In this document: positions 27,254 through 35,519 of the stretch, in pieces
Numbering within the stretch: the stretch's first letter is position 1
Layout: the number at the start of each line of letters is the position of its first letter
Assembly (NCBI GenBank): GCA_034927285.1
Contig: JAYFQF010000009.1
Coordinates: forward strand, 19,426 to 83,425
Direction of reading: 5' to 3'
DNA: 64,000 nt
Origin: JAYFQF01 sp034927285
GTDB lineage: Bacteria > Bacillota > Peptococcia > DRI-13 > UBA5745
Notes under the pieces: model-generated
The model's database searches: none
What the model was told of the DNA's origin: nothing
The model's input: only the letters and a program-made list of their open reading frames with translations
Translations under genes and position numbers: made by a program

Positions 27254-27862
27254 CTATACTCCATCCCCGTGATGACAACCGCAGGAGCAATAGAGCAGCT
27301 CCAGCACTTTTTTCTCCTGTTTTAACGGCCGGGAGAAGAAACGGTCAATTTTTTCCCTGCCGTCCAGAACCTCCGCCCAGCGTCCGTATTCCGCAAAGAA
27401 GCCGGGAGGGATGGGGCTTTCGGCCAGGTTCCTTTCCGGCAGCGAAAGTTTTTCCTGCCGGGCAAACTCCGCCCAGGTACAAAAGCTGACTTGCGGCAGC
27501 CCAAGGCTGTCTCCCAGTTCTCCCAGAGCCCTGCAGGGCGTAGTGATGTACAAAAAGCCCCGGCCCGAAAGCTCCTGCTGCAGTTCCCGGGCACAGTGCA
27601 GCAAAATAGGCTCGATATCCGGGTACTCCAGAAAATCAGGAGCATATTTTTCTTTGATGTACCTCACGGCCTTGGGGCAGCGCATATCCGCCACGCAGGC
27701 GCCGGTTTTGGCGATGGCGGTATGGTATTTCTCTTTGACGGCTCCGATGTGGTCCTGCCGGAAATCCACAAGCTCAAAGCCCTTTTCCGCCAGCTGTTTC
27801 TCCAGTTGGGGTCCCCGGTACAGAGCTGAGGAAACGGGATTCATCCATAAAAATTTGCGCAC
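27254..27862 (-). CDS. Small protein with [FeFe]-hydrogenase H-domain-like cysteine motifs
   Basis: I do not recognise a named family with certainty. The 202 residues (GTG start at 27862, AGGAG 5 nt before it; the frame is open from an ATG at 27877) show three motifs in the order found in the [FeFe]-hydrogenase catalytic domain: DMRCPKAV (Cys62, like L1 TSCCP), ITTPCRAL (Cys110, like L2 MPCxxK) and LLYCSCGCHHGDG (Cys192 and Cys196, like L3 CxxGCxxGGG). KYAPDFLEYPDIEPILLHCA also resembles the L1-L2 linker. All four cubane-ligand positions are kept, but the proton-relay Cys (here Arg) and the L2 Lys (here Leu) are lost. It may therefore bind a [4Fe-4S] cluster without being a hydrogenase. It is first in the ABC operon. 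Confidence 0.6.
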   Translation of the reverse strand: MRKFLWMNPVSSALYRGPQLEKQLAEKGFELVDFRQDHIGAVKEKYHTAIAKTGACVADMRCPKAVRYIKEKYAPDFLEYPDIEPILLHCARELQQELSGRGFLYITTPCRALGELGDSLGLPQVSFCTWAEFARQEKLSLPERNLAESPIPPGFFAEYGRWAEVLDGREKIDRFFSRPLKQEKKVLELLYCSCGCHHGDGV

Positions 27863-27881
27863 GGCAACTCCTGTCATTCCG

Positions 27882-27903
27882 ATGGTTAGCTTAAGCTAAC
27901 CAT
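27882..27903. promoter_or_regulatory. Perfect 22-bp palindromic operator
   Basis: A perfect palindrome with core GGTTAGCTTAAGCTAACC and AT flanks lies directly after the minus-strand -10, so it covers the transcription start of the ABC/H-domain operon. The TTAG-N6-CTAA arrangement recalls DtxR/MntR/IdeR-type metal-dependent repressor boxes (inference from memory of those consensus sites). Confidence 0.85.
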
Positions 27904-27904
27904 A

Positions 27905-27932
27905 AGTATACTAAAATAAGGTGTTTTGTCAA
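27905..27932 (-). promoter_or_regulatory. Promoter of the ABC/H-domain operon
   Basis: On the minus strand TTGACA (27932-27927) and TATACT (27910-27905) are 16 bp apart, immediately followed by the 22-bp palindrome. Confidence 0.8.
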
Positions 27933-28060
27933 GGAAAATTCAGCTATACTGTAGATAGCCGGATCATAGCCGGCGGCTATCTTTCTTAACGCGAAACGCT
28001 GATCGCGCTTTGCGTGAGGACGGCAAACGAAAGCGGAAGTTCCCCGGAAAGGATGAGGGC

Positions 28061-29449
28061 ATGAAAACGAAAACCAGTTATGTCTGCAGTAATTGCGGTT
28101 ATGAAAGCCCCAAGTGGCTGGGGCGCTGCAGCCAGTGCGGCGAATGGGACACCATGGAGGAAAAGACGGTGGCGCCGCCGGCTAAGGCGGCAGCGGTACA
28201 CCAGCGCCGCCGGCCCTTTCTGGATTTAGAACAGGACAGACCCCGGCTGGTGAGCGGGATTGACGCCCAGGCGGTAAACCGGCTGGACCTGGGAATGGAG
28301 GAACTGAACCGGGTATTGGGCGGCGGCCTGGTGCCGGGCACTTTGGTGCTTTTGGCAGGCGATCCGGGCATCGGCAAATCCACCCTGCTTTTACAGGCGG
28401 CGGCCAAGGCTACGGAACACCTGGAGAAGGTCTGGTATATCACCGGTGAGGAATCGGCACAGCAGGTGAAGCTGCGGGCCCAGCGCATGGTGGAGGAGAC
28501 CGGGGACCTTTGGCTTTGGGCCCAGACGGATATGGACAAGATCGTCAGCCAGATCGAAGGAGAGCAGCCTTCCCTGGTGATTATCGACTCCATTCAGACG
28601 ATGTTTTTAGCGGAATTGGAAAGCGTGCCCGGCAGCCTGGTACAGCTCCGGGAATGCGCTTCCCGGCTGGGGGCCGTGGCTAAGACCATGCATATTCCGG
28701 TGATTATGGTGGGCCATGTGACCAAGGAGGGGGCCATCGCCGGCCCCAGGGTTTTGGAGCATATGGTGGATACGGTGCTGCAGTTTGAAGGGGAACGGCA
28801 TTATCCCTACCGGATTTTACGCTCGCTGAAAAACCGTTTCGGTTCCACCTTTGAGATCGGTGTGTTTGAGATGAGCGACCGGGGCCTGATGGAGGTGCCT
28901 AATCCTTCCCTGGCTTTTCTGGCGGAACGGCCCCTGGCGGCGCCCGGTTCCGCCGTGGCTGCCTGCATGGAGGGCAGCAGGCCCCTTCTGACGGAGATCC
29001 AGGGCCTGGTCTGCGCTTCCAGCCTGGCCCAGCCCCGGCGGGTGGTAACCGGCGCCGATTATAACCGGGTAAACATGATCCTGGCGGTGCTGGAAAAACG
29101 GGCCGGACTCAAACTGGCCAATCAGGATACGTATGTGAACATCACCGGCGGCGTCCGTCTCCAGGAGCCCGCCATGGATCTGGCCATTGCCGCGGCCATT
29201 GCCTCCAGCCTGAAAAACCGTCCCTTGCAGGAAAAAATGGCGGTCATGGGCGAGATCGGCCTGGCCGGCGAGGTGCGGCCGGTGAGCTTTCCGGAAAAAC
29301 GGGCCCAGGAGGCGGAAAAGCTGGGCCTGACCAAGCTTTTGGCCCCCAGAGGCACCAAGGCGAAGGTAAAGGGCAGCAAAATCCAGATCCTGGAGGCCGC
29401 CACTTTAATCGAACTTCTGGATCTGGCTTTGGCCCCCGCTCAAAAATAA
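28061..29449 (+). CDS. radA: DNA repair protein RadA/Sms
   Basis: RadA is a RecA-like branch-migration factor in recombination. It has an N-terminal zinc finger (CSNCGYESPKWLGRCSQCGEW), Walker A GDPGIGKST, the RadA-specific KNRFG motif, and a C-terminal Lon-protease-like domain. The ATG at 28061 places the zinc finger at residue 8 as in homologues and has AAGGATGAGG upstream; the frame is open from 28010. In Firmicutes radA often follows clpC; here the minus-strand ABC operon separates them. Confidence 0.96.
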   Translation: MKTKTSYVCSNCGYESPKWLGRCSQCGEWDTMEEKTVAPPAKAAAVHQRRRPFLDLEQDRPRLVSGIDAQAVNRLDLGMEELNRVLGGGLVPGTLVLLAGDPGIGKSTLLLQAAAKATEHLEKVWYITGEESAQQVKLRAQRMVEETGDLWLWAQTDMDKIVSQIEGEQPSLVIIDSIQTMFLAELESVPGSLVQLRECASRLGAVAKTMHIPVIMVGHVTKEGAIAGPRVLEHMVDTVLQFEGERHYPYRILRSLKNRFGSTFEIGVFEMSDRGLMEVPNPSLAFLAERPLAAPGSAVAACMEGSRPLLTEIQGLVCASSLAQPRRVVTGADYNRVNMILAVLEKRAGLKLANQDTYVNITGGVRLQEPAMDLAIAAAIASSLKNRPLQEKMAVMGEIGLAGEVRPVSFPEKRAQEAEKLGLTKLLAPRGTKAKVKGSKIQILEAATLIELLDLALAPAQK

Positions 29450-29570
29450 CAGTGGGGCGGCTGCCCCGGTCCAATGGGCTTAAGAGGGTGCGGCAGGAGG
29501 AAAACGCGCCGCCGCACCGCCGGACAAAATGGGCGCAGCTTAAGACGGCAAAATAAAGGGGAGACATCAT

Positions 29571-29626
29571 AAAAGGAAAATAAAATAAAAGAGCATAATC
29601 GTCTGTTGGGCACAGACCTTATGCTC
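29571..29626 (-). terminator. Intrinsic terminator of the minus-strand gene at 29786-30181
   Basis: GAGCATAA pairs with TTATGCTC and GTCTGT with ACAGAC inside it (29591-29626). On the minus strand the stem is followed by TTTTATTTTATTTT. The preceding stretch 29450-29570, downstream of radA, shows nothing else. Confidence 0.8.
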
Positions 29627-29785
29627 TCACAAGAGTCGTAGAATGCTTGCCATATTCTTTGAGCTTTTGAAAAGGGCTTCGTGAAGCGTGCGTTTTATGC
29701 AAAACCGCCAGGAGACGACCCGCGGTTTGCCGCCGGTTTTGGACCGCCGCCGGTTCCCGCGCCGGGACCGCCAAAAGCCGCCGCT

Positions 29786-30181
29786 TCAGGCCAGGCTGAA
29801 TTTCCCCAAGGTTTCCAGGGCTTCCGTCTCGTTTTGCAATACGTCCTGCAGGGAAATATCGAACACATTGCAAAGGGCGGTCAGGTAAAACAGGTTCCGG
29901 CCGATTTCCCGCATGAGAGCGTCCCGGCAGTTGTCGCAGAGTTGGCCTTCCACATGGGAGGACAAAAGCTCACGCAGGTCGTCCAGGCTGGCGTCCTGGG
30001 GCAGTTGGGGCTTGGAAGCGTGAACCTCTATACAGCCGCAGGAGGTGACCGCTTTAACGACAGCCCGGTTTACCCTGGCGCTGGTATCCTGACACTTGCC
30101 CATCAGATCTAAAATACTCTGGTTACGCAAAAGGAAACGGGATACGGCGCTTTGAAAATCGGAGCATTGGATTTCATTCAT
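29786..30181 (-). CDS. Conserved Cys-containing protein of unknown function next to carD
   Basis: This 131-residue protein is transcribed divergently from carD. Cysteines occur in TSCGCIEV and LCDNCRDAL, which could form a metal site. The C-terminal part EIGRNLFYLTALCNVFDISLQDVL resembles the last helices of MazG-like pyrophosphatases, but no catalytic EExxE motif is visible. Similar proteins seem common in Clostridia (memory only). The ATG at 30181 is chosen because GAGGTG lies about 6 nt before it; the frame is open to 30301. The Arg-rich antisense frames here are not credible. Confidence 0.75.
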   Translation of the reverse strand: MNEIQCSDFQSAVSRFLLRNQSILDLMGKCQDTSARVNRAVVKAVTSCGCIEVHASKPQLPQDASLDDLRELLSSHVEGQLCDNCRDALMREIGRNLFYLTALCNVFDISLQDVLQNETEALETLGKFSLA

Positions 30182-30302
30182 GGTGTACACCTCGTCTAGG
30201 TTTAGTCTACTGCCGTTGAGATATAATCTAATACTATTATAGAAAGCGGTACTTGGACTGTCAATGAAAACAAAATAGCCAAAAAATATTTTGCTTAGCA
30301 TA

Positions 30303-30331
30303 TTGACGAACAGCCGATCAATCTATATAAT
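30303..30331 (+). promoter_or_regulatory. Promoter of carD
   Basis: TTGACG (30303-30308) and TATAAT (30326-30331) are 17 bp apart. A second weaker pair (TTTACA near 30338, TAAAAT near 30360) lies closer to the gene. Confidence 0.7.
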
Positions 30332-30398
30332 AATCCTTTACACTTTTCATACCTTCTGCTAAAATAGTAATTAGAGTAACACAATTGGAGGTGGAAAC

Positions 30399-30878
30399 GT
30401 GTTTTTGGTTGGCGACAAGATTGTCTATCCTATGCATGGCGCCGGCGTTATTGAAGCCATCGAAAGGCGAAACATTTTAGGCAAAAGCCGCGAATACTAC
30501 GTATTGCGCATGCCCATCGGCGAAATGCGGGTGTTGGTCCCCGTGGGGGCGGTACCGGAAGCCGGCCTCCGTCCCATTGTAAGCAAGGAAGTCGTGGCGG
30601 AAGTATTCAGCCTGCTGTCGGAGGAACCCAGCGAGGAACAGGAGAACTGGAACCGCAGATACAGAACCAATATGGAAAAGATGAAAAGCGGCGATATTTT
30701 TGATCTGGCGGAAGTGGTGCGGAACATGACGCGGCGGGATCAGCTGCGGGGGCTTTCCACCACCGAAAAGAAATTGCTGGACAATGCCCGGCAGCTTTTG
30801 GTCAGCGAGTTGGTTTTGGTGGAGGACCTGGATCCGGAAAGCGTAATCCATAAGGTCAGCGATTGTTTATCGGCTTAG
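30399..30878 (+). CDS. CarD-family transcriptional regulator
   Basis: CarD/CdnL proteins bind the RNA polymerase beta subunit and modulate open-complex stability, mainly at rRNA promoters. The N-terminal RID/Tudor-like domain is clear (FLVGDKIVYPMHGAGVIEAI), and the C-terminal half is helical with RTNMEKMKSGDIFDLAEVVRNM. Length 159 is typical. GTG at 30399 follows GGAGGTGG. It has its own promoter and terminator. Confidence 0.95.
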   Translation: MFLVGDKIVYPMHGAGVIEAIERRNILGKSREYYVLRMPIGEMRVLVPVGAVPEAGLRPIVSKEVVAEVFSLLSEEPSEEQENWNRRYRTNMEKMKSGDIFDLAEVVRNMTRRDQLRGLSTTEKKLLDNARQLLVSELVLVEDLDPESVIHKVSDCLSA

Positions 30879-30879
30879 G

Positions 30880-30913
30880 GCCTGCAGCCTGTAAATGCTG
30901 CAGGCCTTTTTTT
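30880..30913 (+). terminator. Intrinsic terminator after carD
   Basis: A perfect 9-bp stem (GCCTGCAGC with GCTGCAGGC) is followed by CTTTTTTT, directly after the stop codon. Confidence 0.9.
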
Positions 30914-31053
30914 GCCGGGAAAGTCTTAAAAAAACATTAAAATTGGCGGATTCACCCAATAATCATCCGCCATGCCTTGCTATTCCGCCGGAGGAACATT
31001 ATAATTAGTACATTAAGCATATTTTGGATGTGCGGCGGAAAGGAGGTGTGACC

Positions 31054-32268
31054 GTGAGAGAAAAATTGACGAAAACCAAGAAGATTATCGTAGGCTTTAT
31101 CGCGGTATTTTTTGGTTCTTTGGGATGCGGCTTGGGCTTGCTTTTGGTGTTTTCGGACTACTATCAGATAAATTTGAAGCCGGAAAGCATCTGGCCCACC
31201 TTACTTTTAATCGGCGGCGTCACCATCGTGTTTTTGGTGATGGGTGCCCTTTTGGGACCCTACATCATCAGGGCTACGGAAAGATTGATCCGTTTCGGAG
31301 AAAATCGCCTTTCCAGGATACCCACAGCGGATCTGATGGGCGGCGTCTTTGGATTAATTATCGGACTTATCATTGCTTCATTGATCGGGCCGTCCTTGTC
31401 CAACATCCCTTTTATCGGGCGTTATCTGCCGCTGCTGACCAGCGTTCTGCTGGGTTACCTGGGCCTTTCCCTGGGCATAAAGAAGCGGGAAGAAATGTTC
31501 AATTTCAACCTGGGACGTTTTCGGAGCGCCCTGTCGGCGGGCAAGGAGAAGAAGAAGGAAGCCAAAACCGGAGAAAGCCAGGCGACGGAAGGCGGACCCG
31601 CCCCGGCGGAAAAGCCGGCGGACGTATATTCCAGCGTGATCTGCCCGCCGAAGATCCTGGATACCAGCGTCATTATCGACGGCCGGGTTTCGGATATCTA
31701 CCGCACCGGTTTTCTGGACGGCGTGATCGTAATCCCCAAGTTTGTGCTGACGGAGCTTCAGCATATCGCCGACTCCTCCGATACGCTGAAGCGTAACCGG
31801 GGCCGCCGGGGTCTGGATATCTTAAATTCCATGCGCAAGGATATGCAGGGGATCATCCAGGTGCCGGACACGGACTTCCCGGAAGTACAGGAGGTGGACG
31901 CCAAGCTGGTGCGTTTGGCCCAGCAGACCGGCGGCGACATCCTGACCAACGACTATAATCTAAACAAAGTGGCGGAGCTGCAGGGAGTCAGAGTATTGAA
32001 CATCAACGATCTGATCAATGCCCTGAAGCCGGTTTTTCTGCCGGGTGAAGAAATGGTGGTTCAGGTCATTAAGGAAGGCAAGGAGCAGCGGCAGGGCATC
32101 GGTTATCTGGACGACGGCACCATGATTGTCGTGGATACCGGCCGGAAGTATATCAACCGGAAAATCTACACCGTGGTGACCAGCGTTTTGCAGACCTCCG
32201 CCGGAAGAATGATTTTTGTAAAACCAAAGTACAGCGACAACCGGGTGTTTGTGGAGGAAGAAGATTGA
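31054..32268 (+). CDS. PIN/TRAM-domain membrane protein (YacL-like)
   Basis: This 404-residue protein has four N-terminal membrane helices (within residues 10-150), a charged linker, a PIN-like nuclease domain (KILDTSVIIDGRVSDI and conserved Asp in GGDILTNDYNLNKVA) and a C-terminal TRAM RNA-binding domain (GIGYLDDGTMIVVDTGR). The GTG at 31054 has GGAGGTG 5-6 nt before it. The gene overlaps ispD by 4 nt. YacL-type proteins are widely conserved next to carD and ispD; their RNA target is not established. Confidence 0.93.
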   Translation: MREKLTKTKKIIVGFIAVFFGSLGCGLGLLLVFSDYYQINLKPESIWPTLLLIGGVTIVFLVMGALLGPYIIRATERLIRFGENRLSRIPTADLMGGVFGLIIGLIIASLIGPSLSNIPFIGRYLPLLTSVLLGYLGLSLGIKKREEMFNFNLGRFRSALSAGKEKKKEAKTGESQATEGGPAPAEKPADVYSSVICPPKILDTSVIIDGRVSDIYRTGFLDGVIVIPKFVLTELQHIADSSDTLKRNRGRRGLDILNSMRKDMQGIIQVPDTDFPEVQEVDAKLVRLAQQTGGDILTNDYNLNKVAELQGVRVLNINDLINALKPVFLPGEEMVVQVIKEGKEQRQGIGYLDDGTMIVVDTGRKYINRKIYTVVTSVLQTSAGRMIFVKPKYSDNRVFVEEED

Positions 32269-33053
32269 TGAAAGCCGCGGTGATCGTGGCCTGCGGCGGC
32301 CAGGGCCGGCGCCTTGGCGGGACTGTGCAGAAGCAGTATCTGTCTTTGGCCGGAAAAACGGTGCTGGAGCATACTCTGGACGTATTTGAAGCCCACCCCC
32401 TGGTAGGACCCATCGTGGTGGTGCTGCCGGCGGCGGGGCGGCCCCAGGCAGTCCTGGAAGCCATCGTTAAAAGGTACGCAAAAGTGGCGGAGATCGTTGC
32501 CGGCGGAGATCAGCGCCAGGCTTCGGTAAGCCGGGGCCTGGCGGCTTTGCTTGCTTTGGCGGAAACAGAAGCCGGGGCGGCGGTCTCGCCTTCCGCCTTT
32601 GGCTGCGGTCCGGCGGCGGAAGCTGCGGCCGGACTTATTTCCGGCCTGCCCTGGCGGGGGCCGGTGCTGGTGCAGGACGGCGTCCGCCCCTGCACTCCGG
32701 CGGCGGTCATTGACCGGGTGATCCAGGGGACCCTGAAATGGGGGGCCTGCGTACCGGCCATCCGGGTAAGGGACACCCTGAAAGAAGCCGATGAGGCCGG
32801 CAGGGTGACAAAGACCGTGGACAGAAGAGGCCTTTGGCAGATCCAGACGCCTCAGGGCTTTGATGGGGAGCTGCTTTGGCAGGCTTACCGTCTGGCCCGG
32901 GAGCAGGGTCTTACGGCCACCGACGACGCGGGACTGGTGGAGGCTCTGGGACATCCGGTTCATCTGGTGGAAGGCTCCCCGGTTAATATGAAACTGACCT
33001 ATGGGGAAGATCTGCCTCTTTTTGAGGCGTTGCTGGGAGGAAAACAGGCTTGA
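32265..33053 (+). CDS. ispD: 2-C-methyl-D-erythritol 4-phosphate cytidylyltransferase
   Basis: IspD joins CTP to methylerythritol phosphate in the non-mevalonate isoprenoid pathway. The N-terminal CTP-binding loop is visible (IVACGGQGRRLGG with KQYLSLAGK), as are VLVQDGVRPC and QTPQGFD. Length 262 exceeds the usual 230 because of an Ala/Gly-rich insertion of about 30 residues (AETEAGAAVSPSAFGCG and following) before VLVQDGVRP. It overlaps the PIN-TRAM gene and ispF by 4 nt each. Confidence 0.95.
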   Translation: MMKAAVIVACGGQGRRLGGTVQKQYLSLAGKTVLEHTLDVFEAHPLVGPIVVVLPAAGRPQAVLEAIVKRYAKVAEIVAGGDQRQASVSRGLAALLALAETEAGAAVSPSAFGCGPAAEAAAGLISGLPWRGPVLVQDGVRPCTPAAVIDRVIQGTLKWGACVPAIRVRDTLKEADEAGRVTKTVDRRGLWQIQTPQGFDGELLWQAYRLAREQGLTATDDAGLVEALGHPVHLVEGSPVNMKLTYGEDLPLFEALLGGKQA

Positions 33054-33529
33054 GGATCGGCTTTGGTTACGACGTACATCCACTGACGTCCGGCCGTCCC
33101 CTGGTGCTGGGCGGCGTGACGCTGCCCTGGGACCGGGGGCTTATGGGCCATTCCGATGCGGATGTGCTTTTGCACGCCCTGATGGACGCGCTTTTGGGAG
33201 CGGCTGCCCTGGGCGATATCGGCTGCTGCTTTCCGGACCGGGACCCCCGCTACAAAGATATCTCCAGCCTGAAGCTTTTGCATCAGGTGGCGGAACTCAT
33301 CGGGAACGCCGGTTATGAAGTGAATAATGTTGATTGCACCCTGGTGGCGGAAGAGCCGAAGATCCGGCCTTACGTGCCGGCTATGACCGCCAATATTTCC
33401 GCCGTGCTGGGCATAGCCGGGGACAGGATCAGCATCAAGGCCACCACCAATGAAAAAATGGGCTTTGTCGGCCGGGAGGAAGGCATGGCCTGCTTTGCCG
33501 TCTGTACGTTGAAAGGAGAGAGAGCATGA
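33050..33529 (+). CDS. ispF: 2-C-methyl-D-erythritol 2,4-cyclodiphosphate synthase
   Basis: IspF forms the cyclic diphosphate in the same isoprenoid pathway. The metal-binding GYDVHPL (Asp and His), the HSDADVLLHALMDALLGA block and KATTNEKMGFVGREEG are all present. The start is a TTG at 33050 that overlaps the ispD stop (TTGA), so translation is coupled. Length 159 is standard. Confidence 0.97.
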   Translation: MRIGFGYDVHPLTSGRPLVLGGVTLPWDRGLMGHSDADVLLHALMDALLGAAALGDIGCCFPDRDPRYKDISSLKLLHQVAELIGNAGYEVNNVDCTLVAEEPKIRPYVPAMTANISAVLGIAGDRISIKATTNEKMGFVGREEGMACFAVCTLKGERA

Positions 33530-35115
33530 GCGAGATCAACGTCTATAATACGATGACGGGAACCAAGGAACCATTGATTACCCGCGAACCGGGCAAAGTG
33601 GGCATGTACTGCTGCGGTCCTACCACTTATAATCTGATTCACCTGGGCAACGCCCGGCCGCTGGTGGTGTTCGATACCATCCGCCGCTACCTGACTTATA
33701 AAGGCTACCAGGTGACCTTTATCCAGAACTTTACCGATGTGGACGACAAGATCATCAACCGGGCCCGGGAAGAAGGCCAGGAACCTCAGGCCCTGGCCCG
33801 GCACTATATTGAGGAATACTTCAAAGACGCCGACGCGCTGAATGTACAGCGGGCCACGGTCCATCCCAAGGTCAGCGACCATATGCAGGATATCATCGAC
33901 TTTGTTAAATCCCTGGAGGACAAGGGGCTGGCCTACCAGCTGGAGGGCGACGTCTATTATTCCGTATCAAAATTCAAGGATTATGGCAAATTATCCAAGA
34001 GAAACCGGGAAGACCTGCTGGACGGCGCCCGGGTGGGAGTAGACAGCCGCAAGCGGGATGCCGCCGACTTTGCTTTGTGGACAAAGGCAAAACCCGGCGA
34101 GCCCTCCTGGGAAAGCCCCTGGGGCAAGGGCCGTCCCGGCTGGCATATCGAATGCTCCGCCATGTCCAATAAATATCTGGGAGAAAGCTTCGATATCCAC
34201 GGCGGCGGCTTTGACCTGATTTTTCCCCACCATGAAAACGAAATCGCTCAAAGCGAGGGCCGTTTTGGCAAGACCATGGCCAGGTACTGGGTGCATAACG
34301 GCTTTATTACCATCAATCATGAAAAAATGTCCAAGTCCCTGGGCAACTTCTTCCTGCTGAGGGAAATCCTCGAAAAGTTTTCCGGACAGGTCATCCGGTT
34401 TTACCTTTTGTCGGTACATTACCGCAGCCCTCTGGATTTTGACGACGAGAAGCTGTCTGTGGCGGAAAAGGGTCTGGAGCGGCTGAAAAACGCTGCCCGG
34501 CTTTCCCGGGAGGCCCTGGCGGCGGGCCAGGGCGAGGCCGGCGCGGCTAAGGCTGCTGAAGGCGCCGGGGCCGGAGAAAGCGCCGCCGGCGGGGAAGCCG
34601 GGAGCACAAAAGCCACCGGAAACGGGGAAGCTGCCGGCCCCCGGGATACCGCGGAAAAAAACGCGGCGTTTCAGCGGGAAATAGCCGGGGCTAAGGCCCG
34701 GTTTGAGGAAGCCATGGACGACGACTTTAATACGGCCCTGGCCATCGCCGCCCTTTTTGATATGGCCCGCAGCTTAAACAGCTACGGCGGCGGCGCTCCG
34801 GTCCAAAAGGACGCCCTGGCCACGGGTCTGGAGACCTTCCTGAAGCTGGCGGCGGTCCTGGGCCTTTGCCTGGAAGAGGAAGGGGCCGAGGATCAGCAGC
34901 TAAACGGCGCGCTGGCCGCTTTGCTGACCTCCCTGGGCAGTTCCGCAGAAGGCGAAGAAGGCATGGAGGCGCTGATGGAAAAGCTGCTGGCTCTGCGGCA
35001 GCAAAGCCGCCAGGCCAGGGATTTTGCCAAGGCCGATAAAATCCGGGACGGCTTAAAGGCGCTGGGAATATTAGTGGAGGACTCGGCTCAGGGTTCCAGA
35101 TGGCGCAGGGGGTAA
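33526..35115 (+). CDS. cysS: Cysteinyl-tRNA synthetase with internal insertion
   Basis: CysRS charges tRNA-Cys. It has the class I HIGH-type motif (IHLGNAR), the KMSKS loop (EKMSKSLGN) and zinc-site residues (YCCGPT, WHIECSAM, HHENE). Length is 529 against a usual 460-470. The excess is an Ala/Gly/Glu-rich insertion (about residues 325-380, with repeats like GAGAGESAAGGEAGS) in the region before the DALR-type helical domain (EEAMDDDFNTALA). The ATG overlaps the ispF stop (ATGA). Confidence 0.97.
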   Translation: MSEINVYNTMTGTKEPLITREPGKVGMYCCGPTTYNLIHLGNARPLVVFDTIRRYLTYKGYQVTFIQNFTDVDDKIINRAREEGQEPQALARHYIEEYFKDADALNVQRATVHPKVSDHMQDIIDFVKSLEDKGLAYQLEGDVYYSVSKFKDYGKLSKRNREDLLDGARVGVDSRKRDAADFALWTKAKPGEPSWESPWGKGRPGWHIECSAMSNKYLGESFDIHGGGFDLIFPHHENEIAQSEGRFGKTMARYWVHNGFITINHEKMSKSLGNFFLLREILEKFSGQVIRFYLLSVHYRSPLDFDDEKLSVAEKGLERLKNAARLSREALAAGQGEAGAAKAAEGAGAGESAAGGEAGSTKATGNGEAAGPRDTAEKNAAFQREIAGAKARFEEAMDDDFNTALAIAALFDMARSLNSYGGGAPVQKDALATGLETFLKLAAVLGLCLEEEGAEDQQLNGALAALLTSLGSSAEGEEGMEALMEKLLALRQQSRQARDFAKADKIRDGLKALGILVEDSAQGSRWRRG

Positions 35116-35120
35116 AGACG

Positions 35121-35519
35121 ATGTGGAATTATCCCGATACGCCGCCGGAACGGCAGGCCCCTTTAGCCCTGGCCTATGTGGGGGACGCCGTATTTGAGCT
35201 TTATATCCGCACCCTTTTGCTGAAAAAAAACAGCAGGGTAGACCGGCTGCATAAAGAAGCGGTGGGCCTGGTGAAGGCTCAGGCCCAGGCCGGCTACTAT
35301 AAAAAGCTGGAGGAGCATTTGACCGGCGAGGAACGGGAAATCCTGCACCGGGGCAGAAACGCCAAATCCCGCCACCCCAAGAGCGCGGCGGTGCAGGAAT
35401 ACCATATGAGCACAGGCTTTGAATGCCTGCTGGGCTATCTGTTTTTGAAAAATGATGAAGACCGGCTGGTTCAGCTTCTGGAGCTGGCCCTCCGGGAGGA
35501 AGAGGAAAACCATGGATGA
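35121..35519 (+). CDS. mrnC: Mini-ribonuclease 3
   Basis: Mini-III is an RNase III catalytic domain without a dsRNA-binding domain; it matures 23S rRNA ends in Firmicutes. Visible are LALAYVGDAVFELYIR and the GRNAKS segment near the middle, with FECLLGYLFL carrying the second catalytic acid region. The ATG at 35121 follows GGGGGT at 7 nt; the frame is open from 35100 inside cysS. Length 132 is typical. Confidence 0.95.
   Translation: MWNYPDTPPERQAPLALAYVGDAVFELYIRTLLLKKNSRVDRLHKEAVGLVKAQAQAGYYKKLEEHLTGEEREILHRGRNAKSRHPKSAAVQEYHMSTGFECLLGYLFLKNDEDRLVQLLELALREEEENHG

Noticed and set aside
29619..29873. Minus-strand 84-codon frame near the carD-linked gene
   Set aside because: It overlaps the terminator and the true 131-residue gene in another frame, and is Arg/Ala-rich without family features.
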